From: Rallus limicola | Taxonomy: Eukaryota; Chordata; Aves; Gruiformes; Rallidae | Direction of reading: 5' to 3' | Assembly (NCBI GenBank): GCA_022605955.1 | Contig: JAKCOZ010000001.1 | Location: forward strand, 18,654,146-18,718,145 | Length of the DNA: 64,000 bases | Shown here: one piece after another, positions 22,401 through 35,099 of the stretch | Layout of the letters: every line of letters begins with the position of its first letter | Numbering within the stretch: the first letter of the stretch is position 1 | Program-made: the position numbers and the translations under genes | Notes under the pieces: generated by a model | What the model was told of the DNA's origin: nothing | The model's database searches: none | Seen by the model: only the letters and a program-made list of their open reading frames with translations

Positions 22401-25332
22401 TAAAAGATTGACTAGGATTATCGTGGACTGCTCTGGCTGGCAGGAAGCAGTGCATCTGCACAGAAACTACTCCTGAGGACCTGCCCATCTTTGCACCCTG
22501 CGGGTATGTCCCAGGTGAGGCTGTGCTGCACAAGGGGCATATTTTCCTCTCTACAGAGACCCAGGCAGGACACTGCAGCCTGTGTCACTGTTAGCAGAAG
22601 CACAGACAGGCTGCTTGCAGTAGGGAGAAGCCCAGCAGTGAGCAGAGCACATGTAGGGGCACACGGGTCATCTCATGTTTCCTCTGGCTTCCCAGAGATT
22701 CCTGGGAACTCTGCTGATTGCTGAATATCCCCTTTATTTTTAAGAGCAGTGTTGGCAACGTGTTTCACCTTTGGACAGAGATAAGTCCTGTCCAAACTGA
22801 AGGAATGGATGGGGGGAACCTCCCCACACACAGCATTTACAGGTTTTCCTAAGCATTCCTGGGCAGATGGACAAAGGCATGTGAGTCCTTGAAACTCTAT
22901 TTGCACTGGAGGAGGAGTGGGTGTGGTGCTGTGGACATGGCCAGATACACGTGTTGCCCTTCACAGAGAAGCTCACTGTCCTCCAAAGACTGAATATCAA
23001 CAAAATCCTTCCTGTGGGGACTTCCAGCTCTGCCCGCGCCAGCTGTAAATTCCTGAGACTAAGATAACTGGAATCCTGGGAGGACCTTGGTCCAGTCCCA
23101 AAACTATTTCCACTGAACCTTCCCAAAAAAATGGTTTCTCTGGCCCAGAAATATTGATCTCTGTAACAACGGCAAAGCTAAAGTCCTAGACCACTGACAT
23201 TAGCTTTTATTAGCTCATTACTTCTTTGTGTTCCATCTCATCTAATATGAAAATCATTGTCCCTCTGGGAGACAGACTTCTTTTTCAGTTCCATTTTTGT
23301 ATAGCACCTGTCACAACAGGGATGGTAATATTTGAGTGGGGTGTTACCTCCATACAAACAGATAAAAAAATTAGTGGGACTATTAGTTTCTTTGCTAACC
23401 GCTTTCTTTTGGAGTTGATTATTTTGGAGTGAATAATCGTAAAGCATCTGAGTTAGCACAGCAAAGCTAATGGCTGCTTCATCCAGGAAATGGCTGAGAA
23501 GGAAGGAAAACAAGGACTGGTGCAATTGCCAGGATGCAGTGGAACAGAAGCCATTGACCAGTTAGGAGTGGCTAAAGTAGGAGGTATCAGAAAGGTAGCT
23601 ATGTACACAGAATGCTCCTCAGCCAGTCCCAACAAAGCTAGAAGAAAACTACGTTTGCTGTAAGGAAGGTGAAGATAACAGTCCTTCAGATCCAGGACAG
23701 GCAGCTTCCCTGGCCACAGGACCTACTAGCTGCTTCCTCGCTTCCCAGACCTCATGTCTTTGCGCTCTGTCCCCCACCATGTTTGTCCTTTTCAGAAGTT
23801 GTCACCCTCTGCACAAACCAGTTAAAAAGTTTGGCTCCCCCACTGTGACAAGTTTCCTGCACATTTGTTGCACTTCCTTGACTGATAGAATTTCTTCTCT
23901 GAACATTTCCAGACTTTGCCTTTTAAATGCAGAGGTTCTGGAGGGCTGTAACACCACTTGGAGCAAATGCATTCCCCAAAAGCTTTCTCCGTGATATTGT
24001 GTCCCCAGTTGCCACCACTCTTCCCTCCAAGGATGGAGAATGTAATCCAGGCCTTCCTCCCCTGCCTGTGGTGCCTCTGAAGCACTGAAATCTCCAGTGA
24101 GCAGCCAGCCAGAATATGCACTGGGAAGGAAAGGACTGGGAAGGGCACGTCAAAGGGTGGAAAGGAAGAGGGCAGCTTCTGGGCTACTTGCACTCACACT
24201 GATAGAGGTACAGCAAAATGATGCTGTCTCAGCCAGCTCCCAGGGGGTCTCTTGTTGGCCAGGTCTGAGCAGAGCAGAGACCCCAAGCTTCACATCACAC
24301 TGACTTCTCTGTCTCTTCCTACCTGCCAAAGTAGGAGGGTGGGTATTTCTGGTGAAATCTTCCCTCCGGGGTGAGGAAAAAGGCAGATAAAGAACAGCCA
24401 AGTGGTGTGCTGGGCTCACACTCCTCCTTGCAGCTTGAACTGCACTCACAGACTGACAGGAGTGATCTTACTCGCTTGTGTTCACGCGAAATGCACACGA
24501 GCACTGAAGTGGGGAAGCTGTCAGGGCTGTTCCCAGGGCAGCCCTCTGACAGGACTGGGCCTTTTTTTAATTTTATTTTTTTTCCCAGATGAGAGGCTGG
24601 TCAACACCACCCCTAAACTCACCTCCACCCCCAAACAGCTGTTTTGCCAAAGGGTGGAGGAGCAGACCTCCTGATTGAGGGTGGAGCAGTTTGAAGGGGA
24701 GGAAAGCAGTGACTTCACTTTTTATTAAGTAATAGCAGAGCCGGGAGTGCGTCACTCTGAAAAACAAGAATTTGGGTGGAGGCAAAGGCTCTCTGCAGCA
24801 TCTTACACACAGAGCCTTCCCCGTTGTGGGAAGTAAGCAGAATGCACCATTCTGAAGAGGGAAATTAGAAAGTTGAAAATGCAGCAGGTCAGACACCTTG
24901 TAATCTCATCTAAGGGGATTCAAAAAAAACACCAAGGTGAAAGGGCGTGTAATGGCAAAGTTTTCTTGGGCTAGAGTTCAGGCAGCATTTTTCTCCAGCA
25001 GGGATAGGGAAGCGTGGGAATAGATCAAATCCATGTGAATGGACTAGCGTGGCATAACGTTCAAGTCCATGTGAATAAAATGAGAGTTAAAGAGTGGTCT
25101 GGATGCAACACTGTGTCTGGGAGAGTCAGGGCAGGGCAGCGTCAGGGAATGGGTTGTCATCTGCTTACCCTGGAACCTGGTCAGACTTGGCTGGAGCACT
25201 AGTACCAGCACAGCTCAAAATGGCCTAGAGCCTTCTCTTACTCATGTCATTGGTCCAGTCCCTCTAAGGAATCTGAAACACTCAGAGTCTTATCTGGCTT
25301 GTCACTTCTATGGTGCCAACACACCGTTTACT

Positions 25333-25403
25333 ATGCAAATAGGGCAGCTCTGGCCATTATTTTTATACCAAGGAGGGTGCCCTGGCAAGGGAACTATTTA
25401 TAG
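25333..25403 (+). promoter_or_regulatory. Octamer and MEF2 motif cluster (candidate enhancer)
   Basis: A perfect octamer ATGCAAAT (25333-25340, POU-factor type) is followed by an AT-rich TTATTTTTATA stretch (from 25358) and a perfect MEF2 site CTATTTATAG (25394-25403), all within 71 bp of otherwise mixed sequence. The motifs are seen directly; function is speculative, since such short sites occur often by chance. Confidence 0.25.
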
Positions 25404-28152
25404 ACAAAGTGGAGCTCCTCAAGCAGCACAAGAGGGCCAGCTTCCATGGGAGCAGATGGCACTAGGGTCCATGTACAAATACCACTGAAAGTGACAGCAA
25501 AATAGACAACGGTGTCTTTCACAGAGAGTTAGCTGCAGGAGGACTGCTTTTCTGAGGTTAGCAACAGCCTCTTCTCAGTCCTGGGCTTGTGAAAGAGTAT
25601 TGTAAGATCTGGATCTATCTCCTCAAGTAATCCTTTCGCTGCAGCTGACTCCTGCAGGGAGTATGAACATCCTTGGACCAGTCTTCTTTCCTATACATCA
25701 ACTTCTTTCCTCTCCAAGTCCTCCCAGGTGAAACTCTTGACACCATCTTCCAGACACATAACACTGTGGGGGCACAACTACCTAGTCTTCCTCTAGCTAG
25801 CACTGGTGTCGAAGTGTAGTGCATATGGGCTGGAGTGGGCTTCACTTGTTGGGTATTTACCTAGGAACTTGTCTGGGCCTGTTCAAGCTGTCTTGAAGTT
25901 CTGGCTGTTGGGTTTGGACTTGTGTTACCTCTCAAATGTTTAATTTTCTCTCTGGTTCCTACACATTTTCACATACTGCAGTCACACATGGTGAGCATGT
26001 CTCAGACACAGGCAAGAATTCAGGCTCTGCTTAGCAGAGGTGTAAAAAGCTGCTGGGCTGACAAGTGTTCAGGCCCTTTATCTATCTTTTTCCGATATAT
26101 AAAGTGAAACCAAGCTCACAATGGCTCCTCCTGCAAACTTTCCCAAGAGACTCACCAAGGTTACAAAGAACTGAAACACAAGCAATTAAACACTTTCCTC
26201 ACTTCTGCCTCAAGTAAATGAAGGGAAAGATAAAAAATGAAGAAAGCAATAAATGTACCCTTTCTGCCAGACTGACTGACAGCTTCAACAGCAAAGTTCA
26301 ATTTCTAAGGGTCACTAATAAACAGAATTTTGTGTTCTCACTCCCAACCTGAGAAAATGAAATCAACTGAGTGTTCAGAGAGCTCTGTTTCCTTGCTCAA
26401 AAATCATAAATGACTTACCAGAACAACACTGTTTTGGACATAAAGAAGGAAAGGACAAAGGAACATAAAGTAACAGGCCCCCACCAGCTCCCTCAAAGAT
26501 ACTTGTCAAAGTCTGTCATTGCTGATGCAACTGCTCAGTGTTCCCCACTGCTTCAGCAAAGCTCTACTCATAGCTCACAATTTTGGGGTACTGCCATTCA
26601 CCTGCTGGGCAACAAATGCTTCTCCAGAGTTGGAACTGAACCCCCAAACAGGCCTTCTGGCTTGCTGCTTCTTGTAGCCATTCCAACTCTGTTAGCAGAG
26701 TTAATGGCTCCAGCTAAGCACCCCCCATTGCCTGCTGTCACTAGCTTTGCAGCCATGATAGTATTTTAGCATAGTTCTGTGCTCAGACATTCACAGTCAT
26801 CAGCCTAGTCCTCAGTGGGTCCTGGCTTTTTGTTGCTCAAAGACAGCTTCTTAAACAAACTTTCCTGGCCCTCTAGTTTGCTGTATTTTTACCTCCCAAG
26901 ATTGCAAATGATTATATGAAGCAAAGGGTGGTCACCTACTATGGGCACAGCTAGTCCCAGCTTTTCACACTTACTGAAATTAGCATTATCCTCATTTTTA
27001 TGATGATATGATCACTGTTTTCTTACATAAATCTTCCCTCTTGTGGTAGCATATAAAAATCAGAATGTATAGGTATTAAGCCTGCCTCTAGGCTTTTTTC
27101 AGCTCCTTTTCTCTCCAACTGAGACCAGCAGTCTGCATCAGACCCTTCTAGTACTCCATCCCTCTGGGCCTCCTTGCTGTCAGGCCAACAAAACATAAAG
27201 GGAAAGATGATGTCCAAGCTAGTTCTTTGTGTCTTGTGGTCAGCCTCAGCACCTCATCAGGACTGACCAAAAAGTAATAGTTATCCTACATAAGCCTCAA
27301 GACAAGCCTCTGTTTATAACAATTTAAGATCCTACTGTGCCGCAGATGAATGAACTCAGAAAGGCTAAGAGATGCTAATGAGTTTGTGGCCAGTTCCAAT
27401 GCTTTTCCACCCCTTCCTTGTTTACTCAGAGTAGGCAATATTCGCTTTCCAAACTGGGGAATTAGTAACGCTAATGACTGGATGTATCATCCCTGCATGC
27501 TGAGCATGAGTCACAAAGTCAATATGGCCCTAGCAGCTGAAAGGAACAATGCATTGTGTTCTCAGTTACTCTTGTTGGCTATGCCATTGCTGGAGCCCAG
27601 AAAAAGGGCAATGATGTCATAGCCATAAGCTGAATGTGTAAGTTACATATACAACAGTACAAGCTCTCTGTGATCTATTACTTCCACATTAATGTAACTT
27701 AGGGCATATATACACAATTAGCTGCCAGAGCCAAGAGTAAGTCATTTGGAACAGATTATTTATTTCAGGCATTTAACAAGAATACTTCTCAGTCCCAACA
27801 GACTAGTCCTGGAGTACCTAGCTCAACGTGTAGCTACATAATTTAGTCAAGACCTCAGATATAAAGACAAAAGCTTGGAATGTAGAAATGGGCAGACAAG
27901 AATCCCACTAAGAAATAGCTTACATTTTTCTGACAATTAACCATTGTTGCAAGTATTTACATAAAAAAAAGTGTAAGAAAAAGCTCTGAGGCAAAGAAAG
28001 AAATTATTCACAGCCATTTTCAAGAAAATTACTTTGAAGCCTTTCACGCACTTGTATTTGAACAAGGCTTTTTCTCCATTAGCCTGAGTGGAAGAGGGGG
28101 GCTGTTCCTTCCTTTCAGAAATGTGTTATGCTCTCAAAGGAGCCAGTGCAGG

Positions 28153-28240
28153 AGGGGGCGGAGAGGCTGATCATACAGCGACATTGTAATCAGAGGCCAA
28201 TCAGTGGGTCATGAAGACAAGCTGGTACTAGCTTTAAACT
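28153..28240 (+). promoter_or_regulatory. Weak promoter-like segment: GC box, CCAAT box
   Basis: GGGGGCGGAG (28153-28162) and a strong NF-Y-type GGCCAATCAG (28195-28204) are spaced about 35 bp apart, with a TTTAAA about 30 bp further on. The local G+C is higher than the surroundings, but this is not a CpG island. No transcript start or exon can be assigned, so it is only a candidate. Confidence 0.25.
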
Positions 28241-29109
28241 ATCCCATGCGTGTGCTGATAACTGTAGCTGTGGAGTTCCCAGCAAGCATGCTCCCCCAGG
28301 GAACTGGGCAAGTTTTTGCAGCATGTGCTGAGCTCTGAGTTGCTACAGCTATACTGCGGTTAGCACTCAGCTCAAGTTGCTTGAATTTAGCTTGGATGGG
28401 ACTACATGAGCTCCTGACTGCTTTCTGCATGGATAGCTGTGCCAAGGGTGACAGTTCCCTGCTTTATAAAATGCTTCCCTAATGTATTTCCAGGCGGCTT
28501 GCACATGCCTCAGGTGACAAGGCCAGCCTGTGTCTCATATGATGGGCCCCTTTCATCGGTGGTCGGGTTAAGCCAGGGTTCCTCTGCCCAGCAAAACAGG
28601 GGAAGCCCTGAGAATTCATAACACGAAATTTAATCTGAAGTGAAAAAAACAGAGGCTCATGTGTAGAGGCTTGTTGAACTACGCATTCCTGTAATAGTTT
28701 CCCAACGTTGATACCAATGGGACAGTCACACACTTCGCTGCATGTTCCCAACCGGCAGAACCTTTTTCTGCTAGGCAGGCTAGGGCTGGAGCCCTGCCAG
28801 TCTCCCTGGAGACCAGCTGTGACCTCCTCCCCCACCCCCCCCCAGGTTCCTGTGCCTCTGCACTGGGCAGTAGATTGGCAGAAGCTGGTGCAAAGCTGCA
28901 TGCCCGATTAAATTTGTTATTTTGCAAAAGGATTTAGCTTTGTTTGCTGGTTATTACTAAAGAAAAATCCTAAGCTGCTGCTTTTACATGTGTTAAACCT
29001 TTCACAGGGTGAAATAATCTGATGCTTTTTCTTCCAAGTTGTAAACAAGGAGCAGAAACCTAAGAGAAGGCACAGAAACACAGGAAAAAAAAAAAGTTTT
29101 GAACTTTGC

Positions 29110-29198
29110 TATTATTTTAATATAACATTATATTAATGCATAATATGTAATTATAATATATAATAGAATATTATTAATATAATACTATATTATTAGTA
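29110..29198. repeat. AT-rich low-complexity block
   Basis: About 89 bp are composed almost only of A and T (TAATATAACATTATATTAAT and similar), with several short TATAAT and ATTATA palindromes. It may be a DNA-unwinding or nuclear-matrix-type element, but no function is shown. Confidence 0.85.
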
Positions 29199-29458
29199 CT
29201 ACATTCTTTTACTTTCTAATCAAAAAGTATTTTTATAGTTCTTGTGGTAAAAGGCTGCCACATCAGAAGGGTTACTGTACTTAGCTTCTGAAAAATATCT
29301 GACAACGAATCATCAGCCACCGTCTTAAATACATCCCAGCTCCCACCCATCCCTACTGTCTCTTCAGGGATGTGCTAGTAAGCCGATCCAGAAGGGCCTG
29401 TAGAATACAAAGTTGATGAGAGATGTTCACATATTTCATTTTTTCCATATGCAAACAA

Positions 29459-30138
29459 ATCATAGAATCATAGAATCATAAAATCATAGAATGGCATGGG
29501 TTGGAAGGGTCGCCAAGGATCATAGAGCTCCAACCCCCCTGCCACAAGCAGGGCCACCAACCTCAGGCCTGGATCTACACAAGATTGCCCAGGGCCCCAT
29601 CCAACCTGGCCTTGAACACTTCCAGGGATGGGGCATCCACCACGTCTCTGGGCAGCCTGTTCCAGCACCTCACTACTCTCTCTGTAAAAAACTTCCCCCT
29701 AATATCTAATCTAAACCTTCCTTCCTTTAGTTTTAATCCATTCCCCCTTGTCCTGCCATTGTCTACCCTCTTAAAAGCTTGAATCCCCTCCTGTTTGTAT
29801 GCTCCCTTCAGGTACTGGAAGGCTGCAATGAGGTCCCCCTGCAGCCTTCTCTTCTCTAGGCTGAACAAGCCCAGCTCCTTCAGCCTCTCTTCGTAGGGGA
29901 TGTGCTCCAGCCCTCTAATTATCTTCGTGGCCCTCCTCTGAACCCTCTCCAACAGTTCTACATCTTTCTTATATTGTGGGCCCCAGATCTGGACACAGGA
30001 CTCTAGATGGGGCCTGATGAGGGCAGAGTAGAGAGGGACAATCACCTCCCTGTCCCTGCTGGCCACCCCTTTTCTGATGGAGCCTAGGATACCATTGGCC
30101 TTCCAAGCTGCAAGAGCACACTGCTGGCTCATGTTAAT
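29459..30138 (-). mobile_element. CR1 LINE, 5'-truncated copy of about 680 bp with open ORF2 end
   Basis: A CR1 retrotransposon copy on the minus strand. Its 3' end carries four 8-bp CATAGAAT-type units (29461-29492 on the plus strand). The stop codon of ORF2 is TAG at 29575-29577. The reading frame upstream of it is open for 188 codons without a frameshift, including the characteristic C-terminal region after the reverse-transcriptase core: [46 protein letters not shown] and [20 protein letters not shown]. The full family protein is several times longer (endonuclease plus RT), so this copy is dead on arrival through 5' truncation near 30138. Lack of mutations in the frame and close likeness to the copy at 18405 suggest a fairly recent insertion. 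Confidence 0.97.
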
Positions 30139-33100
30139 CAAGGGAAGCTAAATCAAATTAACCACTTGCTCCAAATCAAGCTTTCTGTAATACAAGATTT
30201 GCTCTGTTTTAATTTTGTGGCTGAACATTAGTTAAAACAATAAGAAGTTGTCTGTTGAGAAAATTTTAAAGCATCAGGGACTGGTAGGCTGCAAAAGAAG
30301 GTGACTGTAAATGTCTGAGCACAAAACTGTGCCAAAATGTTTGCAAAGACAGGCAGTGTCTATAGGAAGTTCCCTTCCAAGGGTTACCACTGAAGTTTTA
30401 ATTTCCCTTCACTGGGCCCTGAAATGTAGATAATTTATTTCACAGGATTCCTGCCTCATTTCTGCCATTAAAAAATATTTCCTATTTCACTTTATTCTTC
30501 TCAGTGGATGGAAGATCTTCTCTAGTACACAGGATTAAAAACATGCTCTGAGAGCAGAATGACTAAACCCCCTCTTGAGTTAATGGCATTCGGCAAGATA
30601 TCATATCTAACTGCTTGAGAAATATCAACATATTTGTTTTCACAGCACTACAGTGAATGTTATGTATTTTGTAGACAAGACGCTACCTGCTGAAAACAGC
30701 AGTCAAAAGATTTTGTGTACCTGATATAGAATGGCAAGAACTTGGGGTTTCAGTTTCTAGCATGTTGTAGCACTTTACATTCAAAGCACAAAACCCGGAT
30801 GCAGTTGCAAGTGTTCAGCCTCTTTTGCAGGTCGGCTGTGGTTCAACCATTCAGGGGCTCTGCCTGCAATGTCAGCTTGCACCCCTGTCACCAGAGCCTG
30901 TGCCTTCCCACTCTTGCCCTACAGCGAATCAGTCCCCCACTACACACACACACAGAGCTGTTTGTGGGCCTGTTCTGCAAATAGGATCAGGGAATCAATT
31001 CATATTAAAAATAACCTTTCTGGGCCTCAGAGCAGTCTGGGACTGGAGGATATATGTCAGACATCCAGAAAGCGAGGGATAGCCATGTCACAATCCCCCA
31101 CGGGACATCTGGCACAAAGGAACTTGCCCAGTGTCACACTTGAGCTGTGTTGCACTCTCAGGGACACAGGGAGGCAGTCCATTGCTTCAGTCCGGTGATG
31201 ACTCTTGCTCTTTATGCCTCCCTCGGTGGCCACTGCCATCTGCTTTTCACAATGCATGAGGCAGGGAATACTGCAGAAAACCGCTGCAAGGCTTTCACTG
31301 CCACAGGTAGCCCTCAGAGCAGTTCCCTCCTGTCTGTAAAGCAAGGGAGTGTCCAGAGAAACAACAGCCTGTGTGCTTTAAAATGAAAGCAGCATCATAT
31401 CCCATCTGTACAAATGTTGCCTGGTAACTTTAATCCCCTATTTCCTAACTGTTCAAGTATTTGACTCTATAACCATTATACAATTTTTATGTAGGCTTTT
31501 CATGTGTGATATGTGTCCTCATTTGAAGTGACCTGGAGTATAAGAATCATAGAATATCCTTAGTTGGAAGGAACCTATGAGGCTCATTGAGACAAACTCC
31601 TAAGAATAATAAGGGAGAGATAGCTATCTGGGCAATGCCAAGGATTGGAACAAATGCTTTCTCCTTGTTTCTTATGATAGATTACATGGAGATAAAGTAA
31701 TTTAGAATGATTGTCAGCAAAGGCTCCCCACTCTGATTGTTGTTACCTGCAGAGTTGAACTAGCTGTTGTGTTACTCACAAAAAAAATTGTTTGTGCAAA
31801 GTTTTGTTTTCTACTGGGAGTGAGGTTCCTTCTCTCATTGCATCAGACCCAAGCTCCTCATTCTCAGTATTTAGGCTAAGAATATCTGTGCCTTCCTGCT
31901 CCCAGTACTACCCTAGTCTATCTTTGTTTCCTTACAAGTACCTTCTGAGGCTTAGACGTTTCTCTTTGTGCTGTGCTGCTTCCTCCTCTCCTGCTCCATA
32001 ATCCATGGGACAGACTCATTTGCAGCCAACTAGCTATCTTGAGAGTCTCATTCAGTGGAAAGTCATTGTGGAGCACACTGTATTGAGGCAAAGTGAGAGC
32101 TACCCACTTTCTGGAAGATTATCTGCAGTTATCAGAGAGGGTACACATCCAGGCTAATCCAGCAATTTATCAACCCCACTTATTGTGAGATATGACACTT
32201 CTTGTCAAAAAAGTTCACATAGGGTGGCAGCTGTATCATTACCATACATGGGAGATATTTTACACTTTTTCTACCTGAAATAGGTAGCTCATTTCCCATA
32301 CAATATGCATCCTTCTCATTCTCTTTTCAGGAGCTCCTTAAAAGCCCTGACCAACAGTTTTACACACTCTTTGATATTACATGCCTTTAGCCTAGATGTT
32401 CTTGTCATTATATCTGTCCTTACAGACTGCAAGATACTGAAAGGCAAGCTTGATACTTGGGTATTTTTGTAATGTCCTCTCTGTAGATATTTCTGTGTTA
32501 GTGATAATAACAGCCATAAAGATAATAATGCAAATAGCAGGAATGATGATAACTATGAGTGGTAGAATTACTCTTGAAATCAGCCTTAAATTTGAACAAA
32601 ATGTAGTAATATCCCTTCTGGATAAGCCAGAAGCACTCTCCTCTTGCAGGATGAAAGGAGCTGAGGAATGTGCTGGCTGGCACTGCATCCCTGTCCTCTT
32701 GGGCCTTTAATGGGTTTCCTGCTCCTGTAGGTTCAAAGAGCAATTACAGTCTCCAGCAAAAGTACAGCAAATGGAAAACAGATTCTTTGGCTCTCACTAA
32801 AATGCCAAGAGAATAAGTAACCAAAAGATGGAGGACTCTAAGTCACTTCATTGCAGCAGTTTACTGAGCTGAAGAGAAATGTTCCCTCCTTCACCCCCAA
32901 GGCCAGAGAAAGTCCCTACCATGGGAGGTGGGTGGTGGAACCCAGTGACAAAGCTGTGTTCACACCTATTTCCCTGCAGGGGCATACATTGGAGGAGACA
33001 ATACCAGACTGCTGTGAAAGTGCCTCTAGGGTCCAGCTCCCTCACCTCTTTGTTGGAGGGTATTTTTAATTGGCTGTTGGAGAGGAACAAAAGCAAGGTC

Positions 33101-35099
33101 TGGGGAAGTGGGAGGGCAGCAAGGGCATAGCAGCTTCCTTCACCACAGCAAGTCATCACAAGGCTATACAGAGATACATACCCAGCACAAGGCAGCTGAA
33201 TAAACAGAGATAGGGGCTAACCAGCCTTGGCTATCACTAGCCTGACAGTGTGATGCTTGCTAGCTCATCCAGGGAAAACAACCACATGCCTTGTAAAGAC
33301 AAATGATGGAATAGGTCTGGTAGCACTCAGACCCAGGATTATCCTTCCAGAGAGCTGCTGATGTATGTAGCACAGGACGTAATAGAGGAAGAGACACTAG
33401 TGCACATTAGTGCTGTGAGCCGCATACGAATCTCTTGTGAAGATCTGCGTAGGCCACACAAGATGGCCTCCAGCAGGGCAGTGCCACCCAGGCGTTTCCT
33501 CAGGACCCTGCACTTGAGGTAAAAAATTAAATTCACAGGTACAGTAGGATAGGACCAGAAGGACATATTATTTGGTTTTGGGGATTTATTTAGATCAAGG
33601 CTTTGATATAATTTAAAACCCCATGTATCCAGTGGAAAGTACACTGTGTCAACAGCAGCCTTGAATAGTTTTTCTCTTACACCTTGCTCTAGGAAATACA
33701 TTCCCATGAGCAGATTCACCTGCCGTATTAACACATCACAGCATTGGGGTGTTGTGAGAGGGGCCTCTCTTCCCTGAGAAGAGTTATTGCTTTACCAGGT
33801 TTCTGATTTGGTATTCAGTAAACTATGTCATACAGAGGAAACTGAATGAAACTGAAAGAAACTGAACTGTCTGAAGTGAAAAGCCCTTCAGGTTGCTTTG
33901 CATCATGTTTCATTTCTACCTCATATTACTTGAGATTAAATCCTATCACGGATGGCAGAGAGAAATAACTAAGAAGTCTGAGCATCAGCAATGATACCAA
34001 CTTTGTGCTAAAACAAGGATGCTCAGTATTCCACTGACAGTACAAGTATGCCACCCAGTCAGCTTAGCAACCAGAGGAACTCCTCCATTAGAACTTACTT
34101 CCGGCAGTCTTCAGTCATACCGCACACATATAGGATGTAGCTCAACACTGCAGTTTCTCAGGTGTGGGGAGGAAACCGTACCCTCATAATTACATAGTTA
34201 TGATGTAATAATTACTAAGGATTTTCTTGGTCATCTTATATTATAAATTGATGCTTTCTCTAGTTTTCCCTACTGTCTCCAGAGGAAGAAGGAATCCATT
34301 CTCTCCTTACCATATCAATGTGTAATTCTCCTTAATCTAACAGGAACCAAAAAGATACTGAACCCTGAAGAGGAGTGGTAAGGAAGAGATGAATAAATAA
34401 AAGGCCCCATAGTAAAGGCTGTGGCCTGGATATGTGAGGTGGGTTTCATCTCTGACCTCCTGCTAACAGACATGGAGAGCCACAAACATTTAGACAGGGA
34501 ATGTTTTTTGTTTGGCCCATCTTTTCACACTTGAAAGAAGGACTTGGAGCCAAAGCAAAATTAAAAATGGATCAGTTTAATTTGTTCACCTTTTGAAACT
34601 CTTGCAATCTATCCGAGCTAGGGGAAGATAGCTATTCTAATTAGATATTATGACAACGCCAAGTAATTTTTTTTCCTAGGATCTTTTGAGTTATCAGGTT
34701 TCACCAACATAAGGTGCAAGTGGCCTTTTCCCACTACAGTTTGTTTGGGTCTGTAGACACCAGCCACCAAAACCAGCTTCACTGTTTCTCTAGCCTAGGC
34801 CTCATCCCTTCTCCTTAAACTGCACAATCAACCTAAATTTCAGCTTCTGTAGGTAAAAAAAAAGAAACAAAGTCAGAATTGGAAGGGAAAAGTAACACCA
34901 CTGGAGCTTCCAGTACAACAGAGATACCGTCTTCTGTGAATGCCTAATTCCAGTTTGAACCTGTCTTTATCAAGCCCATACTGTCATATATAATCTTTTT
35001 GATACATGAATATGAATTAATTTAGCAAATAATTCCCCACTTACTAAGTTAGAGATGTCTGGTAATCTCTGCTACCCTCTAGGCTTTTCTATGGAGGAC
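30139..35099. other. Non-coding region with one small CR1 scrap
   Basis: Apart from the CR1 scrap at 31545-31602 and a short CA run near 30942-30955, I see no gene or RNA. A segment near 31110-31130 (GGAACTTGCCCAGTGTCACA) resembles part of a reversed MIR SINE but is too short to call. An open frame of 131 codons on the minus strand (33339-33734) has no recognised motif. Confidence 0.55.
31545..31602 (-). mobile_element. CR1 LINE, short old 3' fragment
   Basis: AATCATAGAATATCCTTAGT followed by TGGAAGGAACC and a stretch ending in CAAACTCCT matches the extreme 3' end of an older CR1 subfamily, in minus orientation (tail at left). Only about 58 bp remain, and it differs clearly from the two young copies. 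Confidence 0.85.

Larger units (their letters stand above)
19421..29458. other. Non-coding region between the satellite and the second young CR1
   Basis: No coding exon, RNA gene or transposon was recognised in this 10-kb stretch. It holds an octamer plus MEF2 motif cluster (25333-25403), a GC-box and CCAAT pair (28153-28201), a 14-bp palindrome GTCTCCCTGGAGAC (28800-28813) and an AT-rich block (29110-29198). Open frames reach about 140 codons on the minus strand near 28.5-28.9 kb but have no recognisable motif. Confidence 0.55.

Noticed and set aside
28479..28901. 140-codon minus-strand open frame
   Set aside because: No recognisable motif; it crosses a poly-C run and has overlapping frames of similar length in other phases.
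29461..29492. CATAGAAT tandem as an independent microsatellite or CRISPR-like array
   Set aside because: It is the normal 8-bp 3' tail of the adjoining CR1 element.
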